DNA of 24,665 bases from CBDULX01 sp965368175 (GTDB lineage: Bacteria; Pseudomonadota; Gammaproteobacteria; SZUA-229). The notes below the pieces were generated by a model. The model worked only from the letters and a program-made list of their open reading frames with translations. It ran no database searches and was not told the DNA's origin. The stretch covers positions 1-24,665 of the forward strand of contig CBDULX010000018.1 of assembly GCA_965368175.1 (NCBI GenBank), written 5' to 3'. How positions within the stretch are numbered: the first letter of the stretch is position 1; every line of letters begins with the position of its first letter. Both the position numbers and the translations under genes were made by a program. Positions 1 through 7,284 of the stretch are shown piece by piece.

Positions 1-147
1 CTCTATTAATTCTGGATATGCCAGATTGAGATTTAAAATTCGTCAGATCAAGGCGCAGATCGCACGTAATAGCAGGCTATTGCGAAGATTTGCAACGTAG
101 ATATGGCGATTTTTAAACTCAAGATGCTTATTCACGAATTAATAGAG
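1..147. repeat. Miniature palindromic element with 12-bp terminal inverted repeats
   Basis: The stretch begins with CTCTATTAATTC (1-12) and ends with its exact reverse complement (136-147). The interior is also self-complementary: a 6-bp stem 68-73/76-81 lies near the centre, and near-matching arms surround a TTTAAAA-like core close to 30-40 and 110-120. There is no coding capacity, so this is a MITE-like or REP-like non-autonomous element. It lies 14 nt downstream of the stop codon of the GltX fragment. Because the left edge is the window edge, a target-site duplication cannot be checked. I do not recognise the family. Confidence 0.75.
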
Positions 148-161
148 GTGCCCTTAACACA

Positions 162-608
162 TTAATGACAATGGCACAGGTCCATCACCTGTTCAAAACG
201 CATCCTGGCCTGCTCTGCTCCTATCAGTTGCAATACTTTGTCTAACTCAGGACCATGCAATACCCCGGTAAGTGCAATACGTATCGGCATCAATAACCGA
301 TCACCCTCAGCACCGGTTTTTTCCCTGATGTGTTCAATAAAGTAATCATAATCCACACCATGTTGATCAAGAGCTTCACAGGCAGCCTGATAAAAATCAT
401 GCCCGGCTGCACATACCACCACACGTTCTTCATCACCATGGGTTAGCTGATCAGTGCACAATCTTTGCGCCCAGAACAGAGCATCGTCTGCAGACTCTAA
501 TGCGGGTTTAACGGCTTCGATAAACAGCTCTTTCTGCTTGCTGGTTACAATATCGTGGACCTGTTTTCCCATCGCCTGCCACAGTGTTTCTTTATCCTCA
601 TCCTGCAT
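162..608 (-). CDS. gltX: Orphan C-terminal (anticodon-binding) fragment of glutamyl-tRNA synthetase
   Basis: The 148-residue product matches only the last third of bacterial GluRS. The recognisable run is LMPIRIALTGVLHGPEL near residues 104-120, followed by a short amphipathic tail, preceded by a DDALFWAQRL-like helix near 41-50. The Rossmann catalytic domain with its HIGH and KMSKS motifs is absent, and no part of it lies upstream, where the divergent phosphatase gene begins 109 bp away. The usual enzyme is about 450-500 aa, so this protein cannot charge tRNA alone. The reading frame is intact and has a plausible ribosome binding site (GGAGAGG at 619-625, 10 nt before the ATG), so it may be expressed. 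It could be a decaying duplicate of a full gltX elsewhere or a retained stand-alone domain. Homology is fairly sure; function is unknown. Confidence 0.75.
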   Translation of the reverse strand: MQDEDKETLWQAMGKQVHDIVTSKQKELFIEAVKPALESADDALFWAQRLCTDQLTHGDEERVVVCAAGHDFYQAACEALDQHGVDYDYFIEHIREKTGAEGDRLLMPIRIALTGVLHGPELDKVLQLIGAEQARMRFEQVMDLCHCH

Positions 609-716
609 AGTTCGCTTGCCTCTCCAGGTTTGAGTTTTTTTATCATGCCTTTAACAGTGCAAATCTTAGCAAAAATCAGGTTACAATGTTTTCTTTTTAC
701 ATTGAGTCAGGGCTAT

Positions 717-1193
717 ATGGTTAAGGTTTTATTTGTATGCATGGGCAACATCTGTCGTTCACCCACTGCGGAAGGCGTATTCAGACAGCTGGTCAATCAG
801 GCCGGTCTGAGCGATCAAATCCATATCGATTCTGCCGGTACCCACGCTTACCATGTGGGCGAACCACCGGATCGTCGAGCACAGGCCGCCGCCCGGAACC
901 GAAACATCGACCTCAGCTCACAACGGGCCCGAAAGGTTCATGATGAAGATTTCGAACAGTTCGATTATGTTCTGGCCATGGACAATAGCAATTATGCCGA
1001 ACTTGAGTTCATCAGCGAACCCGATCAGCAGCACAAACTCAGACTGTTTCTGGATTTTGCCGACAATGCAGATACCCGAGAAGTACCCGACCCTTATTAT
1101 GGTGGTGACCGGGGATTTGAACATGTACTGGATTTAGTAGAAGCAGCCTCTCAGGGATTACTGGCAGACATCCGCAATAAACACGGCATATAA
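717..1193 (+). CDS. Low-molecular-weight protein-tyrosine phosphatase
   Basis: This 158-residue cytoplasmic phosphatase hydrolyses phosphotyrosine through a cysteinyl-phosphate intermediate. The N-terminal P-loop CMGNICRS fits CX5RS (nucleophile C8, R14), and DPYYGG near the C-terminus supplies the general acid D125. Length equals the family norm. An in-frame ATG at 555 would add 54 hydrophobic residues overlapping the divergent gltX fragment; the ATG at 717 places the P-loop at the usual distance from the N-terminus and is preferred, although its ribosome binding site is weak (CAGGG just upstream). A TACAAT at 682-687 could be its -10 box, but no good -35 is visible. No tyrosine kinase or polysaccharide genes are adjacent, so the substrate is unknown. 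The lack of arsenic genes nearby and the family pattern argue against an arsenate reductase role. Confidence 0.9.
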   Translation: MVKVLFVCMGNICRSPTAEGVFRQLVNQAGLSDQIHIDSAGTHAYHVGEPPDRRAQAAARNRNIDLSSQRARKVHDEDFEQFDYVLAMDNSNYAELEFISEPDQQHKLRLFLDFADNADTREVPDPYYGGDRGFEHVLDLVEAASQGLLADIRNKHGI

Positions 1194-1221
1194 AAAAAGC
1201 GCGGTTACACCGCGCTTTTTT
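1192..1221. terminator. Bidirectional intrinsic terminator
   Basis: An 8-bp GC-rich stem (AGCGCGGT 1198-1205, ACCGCGCT 1209-1216) with a 3-nt loop is flanked by A-tracts on the left and T-tracts on the right. It therefore works as hairpin plus U-tract in both directions. It sits between the convergent phosphatase gene (stop codon at 1191-1193) and rne (stop codon near 1246) and should terminate both. Confidence 0.92.
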
Positions 1222-1245
1222 ATTTGATAGCCGTAAGCCAGCTAA

Positions 1246-3825
1246 TTACTGAGAATCTTTCTCAAACTGCTCAGCCACCTGCTGCACGATTGACTTGGGT
1301 TTAGATTCTATCGGCGGTGGTTTTGGCTGGGTATCACTGACTGCTGCACCTTCAGTTACCACTGGTGGTTTGGATTCCGTTTTGGGTTCTGCCGTTGCTT
1401 TTTGTTCCGCTTTAGCTTCGACCAACCGCGGTTGCGCCTGACTCACCTGGGCCTGACTTATCTGTACTTTTTGCCCTTCCTGTTTAGGCTGCTCATGCAC
1501 GGGTTTAGCGGGTGTTTGTGGTTTATCCTGCTGCGATTTACCCTGCTCCGTACTGGCAACTTGCTGAGGATTCGGCTGTTGAGTCGGTTTTTCCTGAACC
1601 TTTGATGGCTGAGCTACCTTATCGGCCATTGTATCTGGCCTGTCAGATGCAGATTTCTGAGGATTTGGCTGAGCATTATCCGTGGGCTGTTGAGCCTGCT
1701 CCGGGTTTTGAGCGGCATTCTCCTGGGTCCGGTTACCACTTGTGCGACGACGACGATTACGGTTACGACCAGCACCACGACGTTGCCCCTTATCTGACCT
1801 GGTATCCTGTTTAGTCTCGGGTGACTGACTCTCTGCAGTAACTGAAACGTTTTGATCCTTCTCTTTTGCCGGTTTCTGGGTCCGTGTCTGTTGCTGCTTT
1901 TTGTCCTGTGCCTGACGAGTAGCCCGACCCTGCTGGCGCTGATCCTGTGAAAAATCCTGTTTACGCGGACTATCCGATTGAGACCGATTATCCGGACGGT
2001 TGTCTTTGCCTGGGCTACGCTGACGGCTCTGATTACGACGAGAGTCGCTGGCTTTACGGTTACCACGACTACCACGAGCGCCACGATCACTCCGTTGTTG
2101 CTGGCCACCAGACTTAGGTACTGGCGCTGCGGCTTTTTTATCTCCACCGTTACCAAATAGAGACTTAATCATGCTGGTGAGTAAACCCGGTTTGGCTGGT
2201 TTTTTCATCACCGGCGCGGGAGCGGCGGGTTGAACAGACTGTACCGCTGGCTGTTCTGCCATTGGAGCCTCTTCTTTTTTCTCCGGTATATAGACTTCAT
2301 TATCCACATCGGCTAACTGGTAAGAAAGCTTGTCTTCCAGGCCTGGTGTTTCCGAGATCCTCACCCGGTTGACACTATAATGGGGTGTAACCAGAGACGG
2401 GTTAGCGATGATGGAAACCTGAACTTTAGTGCGGGCCTCAATTTCATTCAAAGCGTCACGTTTTTCATTAAATAAATAAGTCGCCACATCAACCGGCACC
2501 TGAATAACTACTCTGCCAGAGTGTTCTTTCAGGGCCTCTTCTTCCGCAATACGGATGAGTGATAATGACAGAGATTCAATACTGCGAATGGTTCCGTAAC
2601 CGGTACAGCGGGGACATACGATCTGGGTTGACTCACCCAGAGATGGCCGTAATCGCTGCCGGGACATTTCCAGTAGACCAAAACGGGAAATACGTCCGAT
2701 CTGCACCCTGGCACGATCTACTTTCAGAGCATCAGACAGTCGATTTTCCACTGCCCGCTGATTACGACTGACCATCATATCGATGAAGTCGATCACAACC
2801 AGACCACCCAGGTCACGCAAACGCAATTGCCGGGCAATTTCATCTGCCGCTTCCAGATTAGTATTCAGGGCGGTTTCCTCGATATCGTGACCTTTGGTGG
2901 CACGCGCCGAGTTAATATCGATTGAGATCAACGCCTCGGTGTGATCAATCACAACCGCACCGCCGGAGGGCAGCTGCACTTCGCGTTGAAACGCCGATTC
3001 AATTTGACCTTCAATCTGATAGCGGTTAAACAGAGGTACACTATCCTGATACAGCTTAAGCTTGCGCTGACTGTTGGGCATCACCTGACGAACAAAGTCT
3101 TCTGCGGTTTTGTAAACAGCTTCATCGTCGATAAGGATTTCACCGATATCGCTGCGGAAATAATCGCGCAGGGCACGGATAATCACGTTACTTTCCTGGT
3201 AAACCAGGAAGGGCGCCTTTTTCTGAGCCGATGCTGTCTCTATTGCCCGCCAGACCTGAACCAGATACTCCATGTCCCATTGCAGTTCTTCTGCATTACG
3301 GCCAACACCAGCGGTACGCACGATCAGGCCCATACCCTTGGGCACGTCGAGCTGACTCATGGCTTCGCGAATTTCCTGGCGATCTTCACCCTCAATACGA
3401 CGGGATACACCACCGGCACGGGGGTTATTAGGCATCAGCACCAGATAGCGTCCAGCCAGGCTGATAAAAGTGGTTAAGGCTGCACCTTTGTTCCCTCGCT
3501 CTTCCTTATCCACCTGAATAACGACCTGCTGACCTTCCTTTATGGCGGTCTTTATGTCAGGGCGTCCGTCAGCCTTTAAGGCTTCTTCAGAGAAATAGCT
3601 ACGGGAGATTTCCTTAAACGGCAGAAAGCCATGGCGCTCTGCGCCAAAATCTACAAATGCCGCTTCAAGACTTGGCTCAACTCGGGTAATAGTACCCTTG
3701 TAGATATTGGCTTTTTTCTGTTCGCGGGAAGGTACTTCTATATCCAGATCGTAGAGTTGCTGGCCATCGACCATGGCCACGCGAATCTCCTCTTTCTGGA
3801 GTGCGTTGATTAAAATTCTTTTCAT
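1246..3825 (-). CDS. rne: Ribonuclease E
   Basis: This is the essential endonuclease of bulk mRNA decay and rRNA/tRNA processing and the scaffold of the degradosome. At 859 aa it is shorter than E. coli RNase E (1061 aa). The catalytic half covers about residues 1-510: an S1 domain near 39-125, a 5'-sensor region with VRTAG near 169-173, a DNase I-like subdomain with Mg-binding D303 and D346, and the Zn-link cysteines C404 and C407 in CPRC. The rest is low-complexity scaffold. It contains a short amphipathic stretch near 547-558 (LLTSMIKSLFGN) that resembles the membrane-targeting helix, an Arg-rich RNA-binding stretch from about 577, a long Gln/Pro/Lys-rich spacer, and a conserved-looking C-terminal tail. 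It is transcribed divergently from rluC, as in many gammaproteobacteria, and ends at the shared terminator. Autoregulation through the long leader is likely by analogy. Confidence 0.97.
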   Translation of the reverse strand: MKRILINALQKEEIRVAMVDGQQLYDLDIEVPSREQKKANIYKGTITRVEPSLEAAFVDFGAERHGFLPFKEISRSYFSEEALKADGRPDIKTAIKEGQQVVIQVDKEERGNKGAALTTFISLAGRYLVLMPNNPRAGGVSRRIEGEDRQEIREAMSQLDVPKGMGLIVRTAGVGRNAEELQWDMEYLVQVWRAIETASAQKKAPFLVYQESNVIIRALRDYFRSDIGEILIDDEAVYKTAEDFVRQVMPNSQRKLKLYQDSVPLFNRYQIEGQIESAFQREVQLPSGGAVVIDHTEALISIDINSARATKGHDIEETALNTNLEAADEIARQLRLRDLGGLVVIDFIDMMVSRNQRAVENRLSDALKVDRARVQIGRISRFGLLEMSRQRLRPSLGESTQIVCPRCTGYGTIRSIESLSLSLIRIAEEEALKEHSGRVVIQVPVDVATYLFNEKRDALNEIEARTKVQVSIIANPSLVTPHYSVNRVRISETPGLEDKLSYQLADVDNEVYIPEKKEEAPMAEQPAVQSVQPAAPAPVMKKPAKPGLLTSMIKSLFGNGGDKKAAAPVPKSGGQQQRSDRGARGSRGNRKASDSRRNQSRQRSPGKDNRPDNRSQSDSPRKQDFSQDQRQQGRATRQAQDKKQQQTRTQKPAKEKDQNVSVTAESQSPETKQDTRSDKGQRRGAGRNRNRRRRTSGNRTQENAAQNPEQAQQPTDNAQPNPQKSASDRPDTMADKVAQPSKVQEKPTQQPNPQQVASTEQGKSQQDKPQTPAKPVHEQPKQEGQKVQISQAQVSQAQPRLVEAKAEQKATAEPKTESKPPVVTEGAAVSDTQPKPPPIESKPKSIVQQVAEQFEKDSQ

Positions 3826-4355
3826 TCTTGAGTAAACCTGATTCGGATTGCCATCCCTCGCCGGTTTCTGGCTGAGTATCTTCTGTTATCACAGCTAAAC
3901 CGTGACGAACCAGCACATACAGACAGGCAAATGCAACATAGCTACCCCAAAAGGTGCTGTGCATCGCTATAGTAATTCTGTGCATCGGGATGTTGTTCAT
4001 TAAATTAACCTGTTCATCCAAAGTTGTGACTTTGGGAACCATTAGGCACATATCCGTGATATGAGCCAAAATTCTGTGTGTATCCATAAGTAATATTGAA
4101 CCATGGATGGGTTCAGGGATTGACCTACCTGCCAAGACAGGAGTAATTGTAGCCAGCCTAATTGTGATTTAAGAAATTCCTGAAAAATTAAGCTGTTAGA
4201 AAATCCCTCAACAGCGCCAGTTTTGCAAATTGCAGCAGGGCGGTCAAGCCTTATGCCACTTATTATATGCCCTTACACTAAAAATAGAGGTTTTTTTCAT
4301 CAAATTAACATCCCGATACCCCCAGATTCACTGCTGACTGGTAGAATGCGCGCCC
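3826..4355. promoter_or_regulatory. Divergent rne/rluC intergenic region with probable long rne leader
   Basis: These 530 bp hold no convincing gene. In E. coli the rne transcript has a long 5' leader whose hairpins mediate feedback by RNase E, and this gap could hold an equivalent. Visible on the rne side are a 7-bp hairpin (4018-4024/4029-4035, 4-nt loop), a 6-bp hairpin (4097-4102/4110-4115), and a direct repeat CTGTGCATCG at 3957-3966 and 3978-3987. The rluC side (about 4190-4340) is AT-rich, with a TATTAT at 4261-4266 that could be a -10 box but has no good -35. Exact promoters could not be fixed. Confidence 0.5.
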
Positions 4356-5306
4356 ATGAGCATTATCCAATACAAAGTACAGATGGTTGAAATCGGTCCC
4401 CGTCATGCCGAACAGCGACTGGATAATTTCCTGCTCAGTCAGCTTAAAGGCGTTCCCAGAAGCCGAATATACAAGTTATTGCGCAGTGGTCAGGTACGCG
4501 TTAATAAAGGCCGTAAAAAACCCAGTTACCGTCTGCAGCTGGAGGATCAGGTGCGCATCCCCCCGGTCACGACGGTAGAACCCAGCCAGCTCCAGGCACC
4601 AGTAGCCCTGCAGGATAAGGTCAATGACAGTATCCTGTTTGAAAACGACGATTTACTGGTGCTAAACAAACCCGCAGGCCTGGCGGTGCATGGTGGTAGC
4701 AATGTTCAGTATGGCCTGATCGAAACCCTGCGTCAGAGCCGGCCCGATACACAAATGCTGGAACTGGTGCATAGACTGGACCGCGATACCAGCGGCTGTC
4801 TGGTGATCGCCAAGAGCCGTCAGTCGCTCAGCCAGTTGCACGACCAGTTCCGCAGTGACAGCGACATGGAAAAAATCTATCAGACCATAGTGGTGGGTCG
4901 CTGGCAGGGCGGTGAGAAAATAATTGATGCGCCGTTGAAAAAAAATAACCTGAAAAGTGGCGAACGCATGGTCGAGGTTGATGCTGATGGCAAGATTGCC
5001 AGAAGCCTGTTCACCCCGCTCGCCTATTATGATGAAGCCACTGTGATGGAGGTAAAGCTGTTCACCGGTCGCACCCATCAAATCCGTGTCCACGCTTGCC
5101 ATGCCGGTTATCCGGTGGCCGGAGACCGCAAATATGGTGACGATCAGTATAACCAGACCTTGAAAGACAGGGGTTTGAGACGCATGTTCCTACATGCTCA
5201 GCGACTGAGTTTTCGTCTCGGCCGGGATTATGAATTCATCGCCCCGGTGGATGCTGAATGGCAACAATTTTTATCAATACTTGAGAGCTCCTCTATTAAT
5301 TCATGA
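4356..5306 (+). CDS. rluC: 23S rRNA pseudouridine synthase RluC
   Basis: The 316-aa RluA-family enzyme isomerises uridines of 23S rRNA (positions 955, 2504 and 2580 in E. coli numbering, from family knowledge). An S4 RNA-binding domain spans about residues 19-75 (RLDNFLLSQLKGVPRSRIYK). The catalytic domain carries HRLDRDTSG with the catalytic Asp at D142, and GRTHQIRVHA followed by GDRKYGD near 248-270. Length and N-terminal alignment to E. coli RluC favour the ATG at 4356 over M10, although neither has a clear Shine-Dalgarno. The stop codon overlaps the next start (ATGA, 5303-5306). The last codons (…SSINS) lie in a sequence that copies the end of the repeat at 1-147, so the C-terminus may have been altered by an element. 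Confidence 0.96.
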   Translation: MSIIQYKVQMVEIGPRHAEQRLDNFLLSQLKGVPRSRIYKLLRSGQVRVNKGRKKPSYRLQLEDQVRIPPVTTVEPSQLQAPVALQDKVNDSILFENDDLLVLNKPAGLAVHGGSNVQYGLIETLRQSRPDTQMLELVHRLDRDTSGCLVIAKSRQSLSQLHDQFRSDSDMEKIYQTIVVGRWQGGEKIIDAPLKKNNLKSGERMVEVDADGKIARSLFTPLAYYDEATVMEVKLFTGRTHQIRVHACHAGYPVAGDRKYGDDQYNQTLKDRGLRRMFLHAQRLSFRLGRDYEFIAPVDAEWQQFLSILESSSINS

Positions 5307-5307
5307 A
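5291..5307 (+). repeat. Solo end of the 1-147 palindromic element
   Basis: CTCTATTAATTC at 5291-5302 is identical to the terminal repeat of the first element. Compared with that element's right end read on the minus strand (147 to 131), the identity extends to 16 of 17 bases. It covers the last codons of rluC and the ATG of the HAD gene. It may be a footprint of a lost copy or a partial insertion; coincidence is less likely given the length. Confidence 0.5.
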
Positions 5308-5971
5308 AGAGTTGAAGACATTGCCTTACAAATTACTGATTTTCGACTGGGATGGCACATTGATGGACTCGGTAGCCCGGATTGTCGATTGCCTGAAAAT
5401 CGCTGGCACCGAGGCGGGTTTCGAACCTCGCTCTGACACAGAGTTACGCAATGTCATTGGTCTGGGTCTGCACGAGGCACTGAGTAAACTTTATCCCGAT
5501 GAATCCGAAATCATGATTAAAACCATGGCTGGACACTATCGTCAACAATACCTGGAAAGCAACAGGACACCATCGAAACTGTTTCCTGGCGTCGAAGAGA
5601 TGCTGGAAAACCTGGAAAATCACGGTTACTGGCTGGCCGTAGCCACCGGCAAAGGTCGTGAAGGTCTGGATCAGGTGCTTGATTACACCGGACTCAGGGG
5701 CCGATTTCATACCACCCGTTGCGCCTCGGAAACCCTTTCCAAGCCACATCCCAGGATGCTGGAAGAAATTCTCGAACAAACCGGACTCGAAGCCGGACAG
5801 GCTTTGATGATTGGCGACACGGAATACGATCTGGAAATGGCCAGTAATGCAGGCATGGCTTCAGTGGGTGTGACTTATGGTGTACATTCGGTCGAGCGTT
5901 TGTTAAAACACAAACCCATAACATGCCTGGAAGATGTCAATCAACTGCATCCGTTCCTGCTAACACTCTAA
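5303..5971 (+). CDS. HAD-superfamily phosphatase (phosphoglycolate phosphatase-like)
   Basis: This is a 222-aa cytoplasmic HAD subfamily IA hydrolase that acts on small phosphomonoesters. Motif I is DWDGTLMDS with nucleophile D15 and acid/base D17. Motif II is T115 in VATGKGR, the lysine is K147, and motif III is GDTEYDLEMA with D172 and D176. A helical cap lies between motifs I and II (about residues 22-90). The start overlaps the rluC stop by 4 nt, implying translational coupling. The same rluC-HAD-S49 peptidase order occurs in Pseudomonas, where this gene is also annotated only generically. The substrate cannot be read from sequence; phosphoglycolate phosphatase is the usual automatic label and is not proven. 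Confidence 0.9.
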   Translation: MKELKTLPYKLLIFDWDGTLMDSVARIVDCLKIAGTEAGFEPRSDTELRNVIGLGLHEALSKLYPDESEIMIKTMAGHYRQQYLESNRTPSKLFPGVEEMLENLENHGYWLAVATGKGREGLDQVLDYTGLRGRFHTTRCASETLSKPHPRMLEEILEQTGLEAGQALMIGDTEYDLEMASNAGMASVGVTYGVHSVERLLKHKPITCLEDVNQLHPFLLTL

Positions 5972-5973
5972 CC

Positions 5974-6130
5974 AGGGAACCTCTGATTGAGTCTGGTTGT
6001 TGCTTGCTGCGATGAGTGTTTAGATTTTTTACGAAGTGAGGCGCGATTTTATTCTATTGCAACGAAATCGGGAGAAATCTGGACGCTTTTGTCCCGCATG
6101 AAACAATCTCGACCTGATCAGTGGTTCTCT
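5974..6130. repeat. Second palindromic element with imperfect 15-bp terminal repeats
   Basis: AGGGAACCTCTGATT (5974-5988) pairs with GATCAGTGGTTCTCT (6116-6130) at 12 of 15 positions. Inside, AGATTT 6022-6027 pairs with AAATCT 6075-6080, and CGATTT 6044-6049 pairs with AAATCG 6065-6070, so the 157 bp can fold into one long branched hairpin. It has no coding capacity and fills the gap between the HAD gene and the peptidase gene. It is unrelated in sequence to the element at 1-147. As RNA it could act as a stability or attenuation element within this operon. Confidence 0.65.
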
Positions 6131-6187
6131 AAGATTAACGCATTACCACACGATTGAAACCTGCCCACAGGGCCAACAGGATTAGCA

Positions 6188-7132
6188 ATGACCGAGCATA
6201 ATGAAAACTGGGAAAAAGATATACTTACAAAAATCGCCACTGAAGGGCTGAAAGAACATCAACGCAGCCGACGCTGGGGGATTTTTTTCAAATCCCTCAC
6301 CTTCCTTTATCTGTTTATTATTCTGATTATGTTCAGTTCATCGGATGGGCCACAGCCCAAAGGTAAAACAGGTGAGAAACATACAGCCCTTGTAGAACTG
6401 AAAGGCATTATCGCCCCAGGCTCAGAAGCCAGTGCAGATAAAATCGTTACTGGATTAAGAGATGCGTTCAAACATGAGAATACCGCCGCTGTCATATTGC
6501 GCATCAACAGCCCTGGCGGTAGCCCGGTCCAGTCCGGTTATATCTATGACGAAATACTGCGTCTAAGGAACAAATATCCTGAAAAACCCCTGTATGCTGT
6601 GATCACTGACATCGGTGCATCCGGTGGTTATTATGTGGCTGCGGCGGCTGAAAAAATATATGCCGACCAGGCCAGCCTGGTCGGCTCCATCGGCGTCCGC
6701 ATGGACAATTTTGGCGTGGTAGAAGCCATGGAAAAACTGGGCATAGAACGCCGTACCCTGACCGCAGGTAAAAACAAGGCCCTGCTCGATCCCTTCTCGC
6801 CGGCCGACCCTTCAGTGAACAAACATCTGCAGACACTGCTGGATAATATCCACGGCCAGTTTATCAATGCAGTAAAACAGGGCCGGGGGGATCGCCTGAA
6901 AGAAGTGGAAGGCATGTTTAGCGGACTTATCTGGACCGGCGATCAGAGCGCCGAACTCGGACTGGTGGATGAACTGGCCAGTGCCAGCCAGGTGGCCCGT
7001 GATGTAATTGGTGCCGAAAACATTGTCGATTTTTCAGCAAAACCCGATTTTTTTGAACGTTTTTCTCGAGGTATCGGAGCTGAGATTAGCCATATTCTTG
7101 TAGAAAAAACCCTGCTTCCCGAACTCAAGTAA
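6188..7132 (+). CDS. sppA: S49 family signal-peptide peptidase (SppA-like, short form)
   Basis: The 314-aa membrane-anchored serine protease is expected to degrade cleaved signal peptides or membrane protein fragments. A cytoplasmic N-terminus of about 35 residues is followed by one transmembrane helix (about 34-51) and then the protease domain facing the periplasm. The Ser/Lys dyad is S145 in DIGASGGYY and K197 in GKNKALLDPF; INSPGG at 106-111 is the typical oxyanion-region motif. Length fits the single-domain 36-kDa class rather than the about 618-aa E. coli SppA. The start is supported by AGGA six nt upstream of the ATG. It follows rluC and the HAD gene in the order known from Pseudomonas, now separated from them by a palindromic element. 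Confidence 0.92.
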   Translation: MTEHNENWEKDILTKIATEGLKEHQRSRRWGIFFKSLTFLYLFIILIMFSSSDGPQPKGKTGEKHTALVELKGIIAPGSEASADKIVTGLRDAFKHENTAAVILRINSPGGSPVQSGYIYDEILRLRNKYPEKPLYAVITDIGASGGYYVAAAAEKIYADQASLVGSIGVRMDNFGVVEAMEKLGIERRTLTAGKNKALLDPFSPADPSVNKHLQTLLDNIHGQFINAVKQGRGDRLKEVEGMFSGLIWTGDQSAELGLVDELASASQVARDVIGAENIVDFSAKPDFFERFSRGIGAEISHILVEKTLLPELK

Positions 7133-7148
7133 TGTGATACAAATAACA
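7133..7148. promoter_or_regulatory. Possible degenerate CRP-type site upstream of the kinase operon
   Basis: TGTGA-TACAAA-TAACA matches the CRP half-sites TGTGA-N6-TCACA at 9 of 10 positions and starts at the end of the peptidase gene, about 137 bp upstream of the kinase ATG. By chance about one such 9/10 match is expected in a window this size, so the call is weak. Its interest comes from the cyclase and the perfect site later in the window. Confidence 0.25.
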
Positions 7149-7284
7149 TATAACATAGTGTTTTCCCGATAAAAGTCGGCTTACAGGTATTATCGCTGGT
7201 GACAGGAAAGTCAGCGGTTTATGATCTATCCTCCTTAGAAGGATAAAGCACAACAATTAAAGAACTTCAGGGGAAAACACAAAC

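Noticed and set aside
555..716. Upstream in-frame extension of the phosphotyrosine phosphatase (start at 555)
   Set aside because: It would overlap the divergent gltX fragment and its ribosome binding site and put 54 extra residues before the P-loop, which normally begins within about 10 residues of the N-terminus.
1614..2156. 180-codon open frame on the - strand within rne
   Set aside because: It is an alternative frame of the low-complexity RNase E tail and shows only repetitive Val/Arg composition caused by the biased codons.
2941..3477. 178-codon open frame on the + strand opposite rne
   Set aside because: It lies fully antisense to the conserved catalytic core of RNase E, has no recognisable domain and no ribosome binding site; it is a codon-bias shadow.
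3677..4135. 152-codon frame on the - strand spanning the rne leader and start
   Set aside because: A leader ORF was considered, but half of it is the out-of-frame rne N-terminus, it has no conserved features, and a long structured leader explains the region better.
4163..4178. TGTGATTTAAGAAATT as a CRP site before rluC
   Set aside because: Only the left half-site fits; the right half (AAATT) matches TCACA poorly.
4662..5102. 146-codon antisense frame in rluC
   Set aside because: It is opposite the conserved pseudouridine synthase domain and shows no motif.
7228..7244. Small foldback ATCCT…AGGAT before the kinase gene as a riboswitch or terminator
   Set aside because: The stem is 5 bp with no U-tract and no recognisable aptamer; too weak to call.
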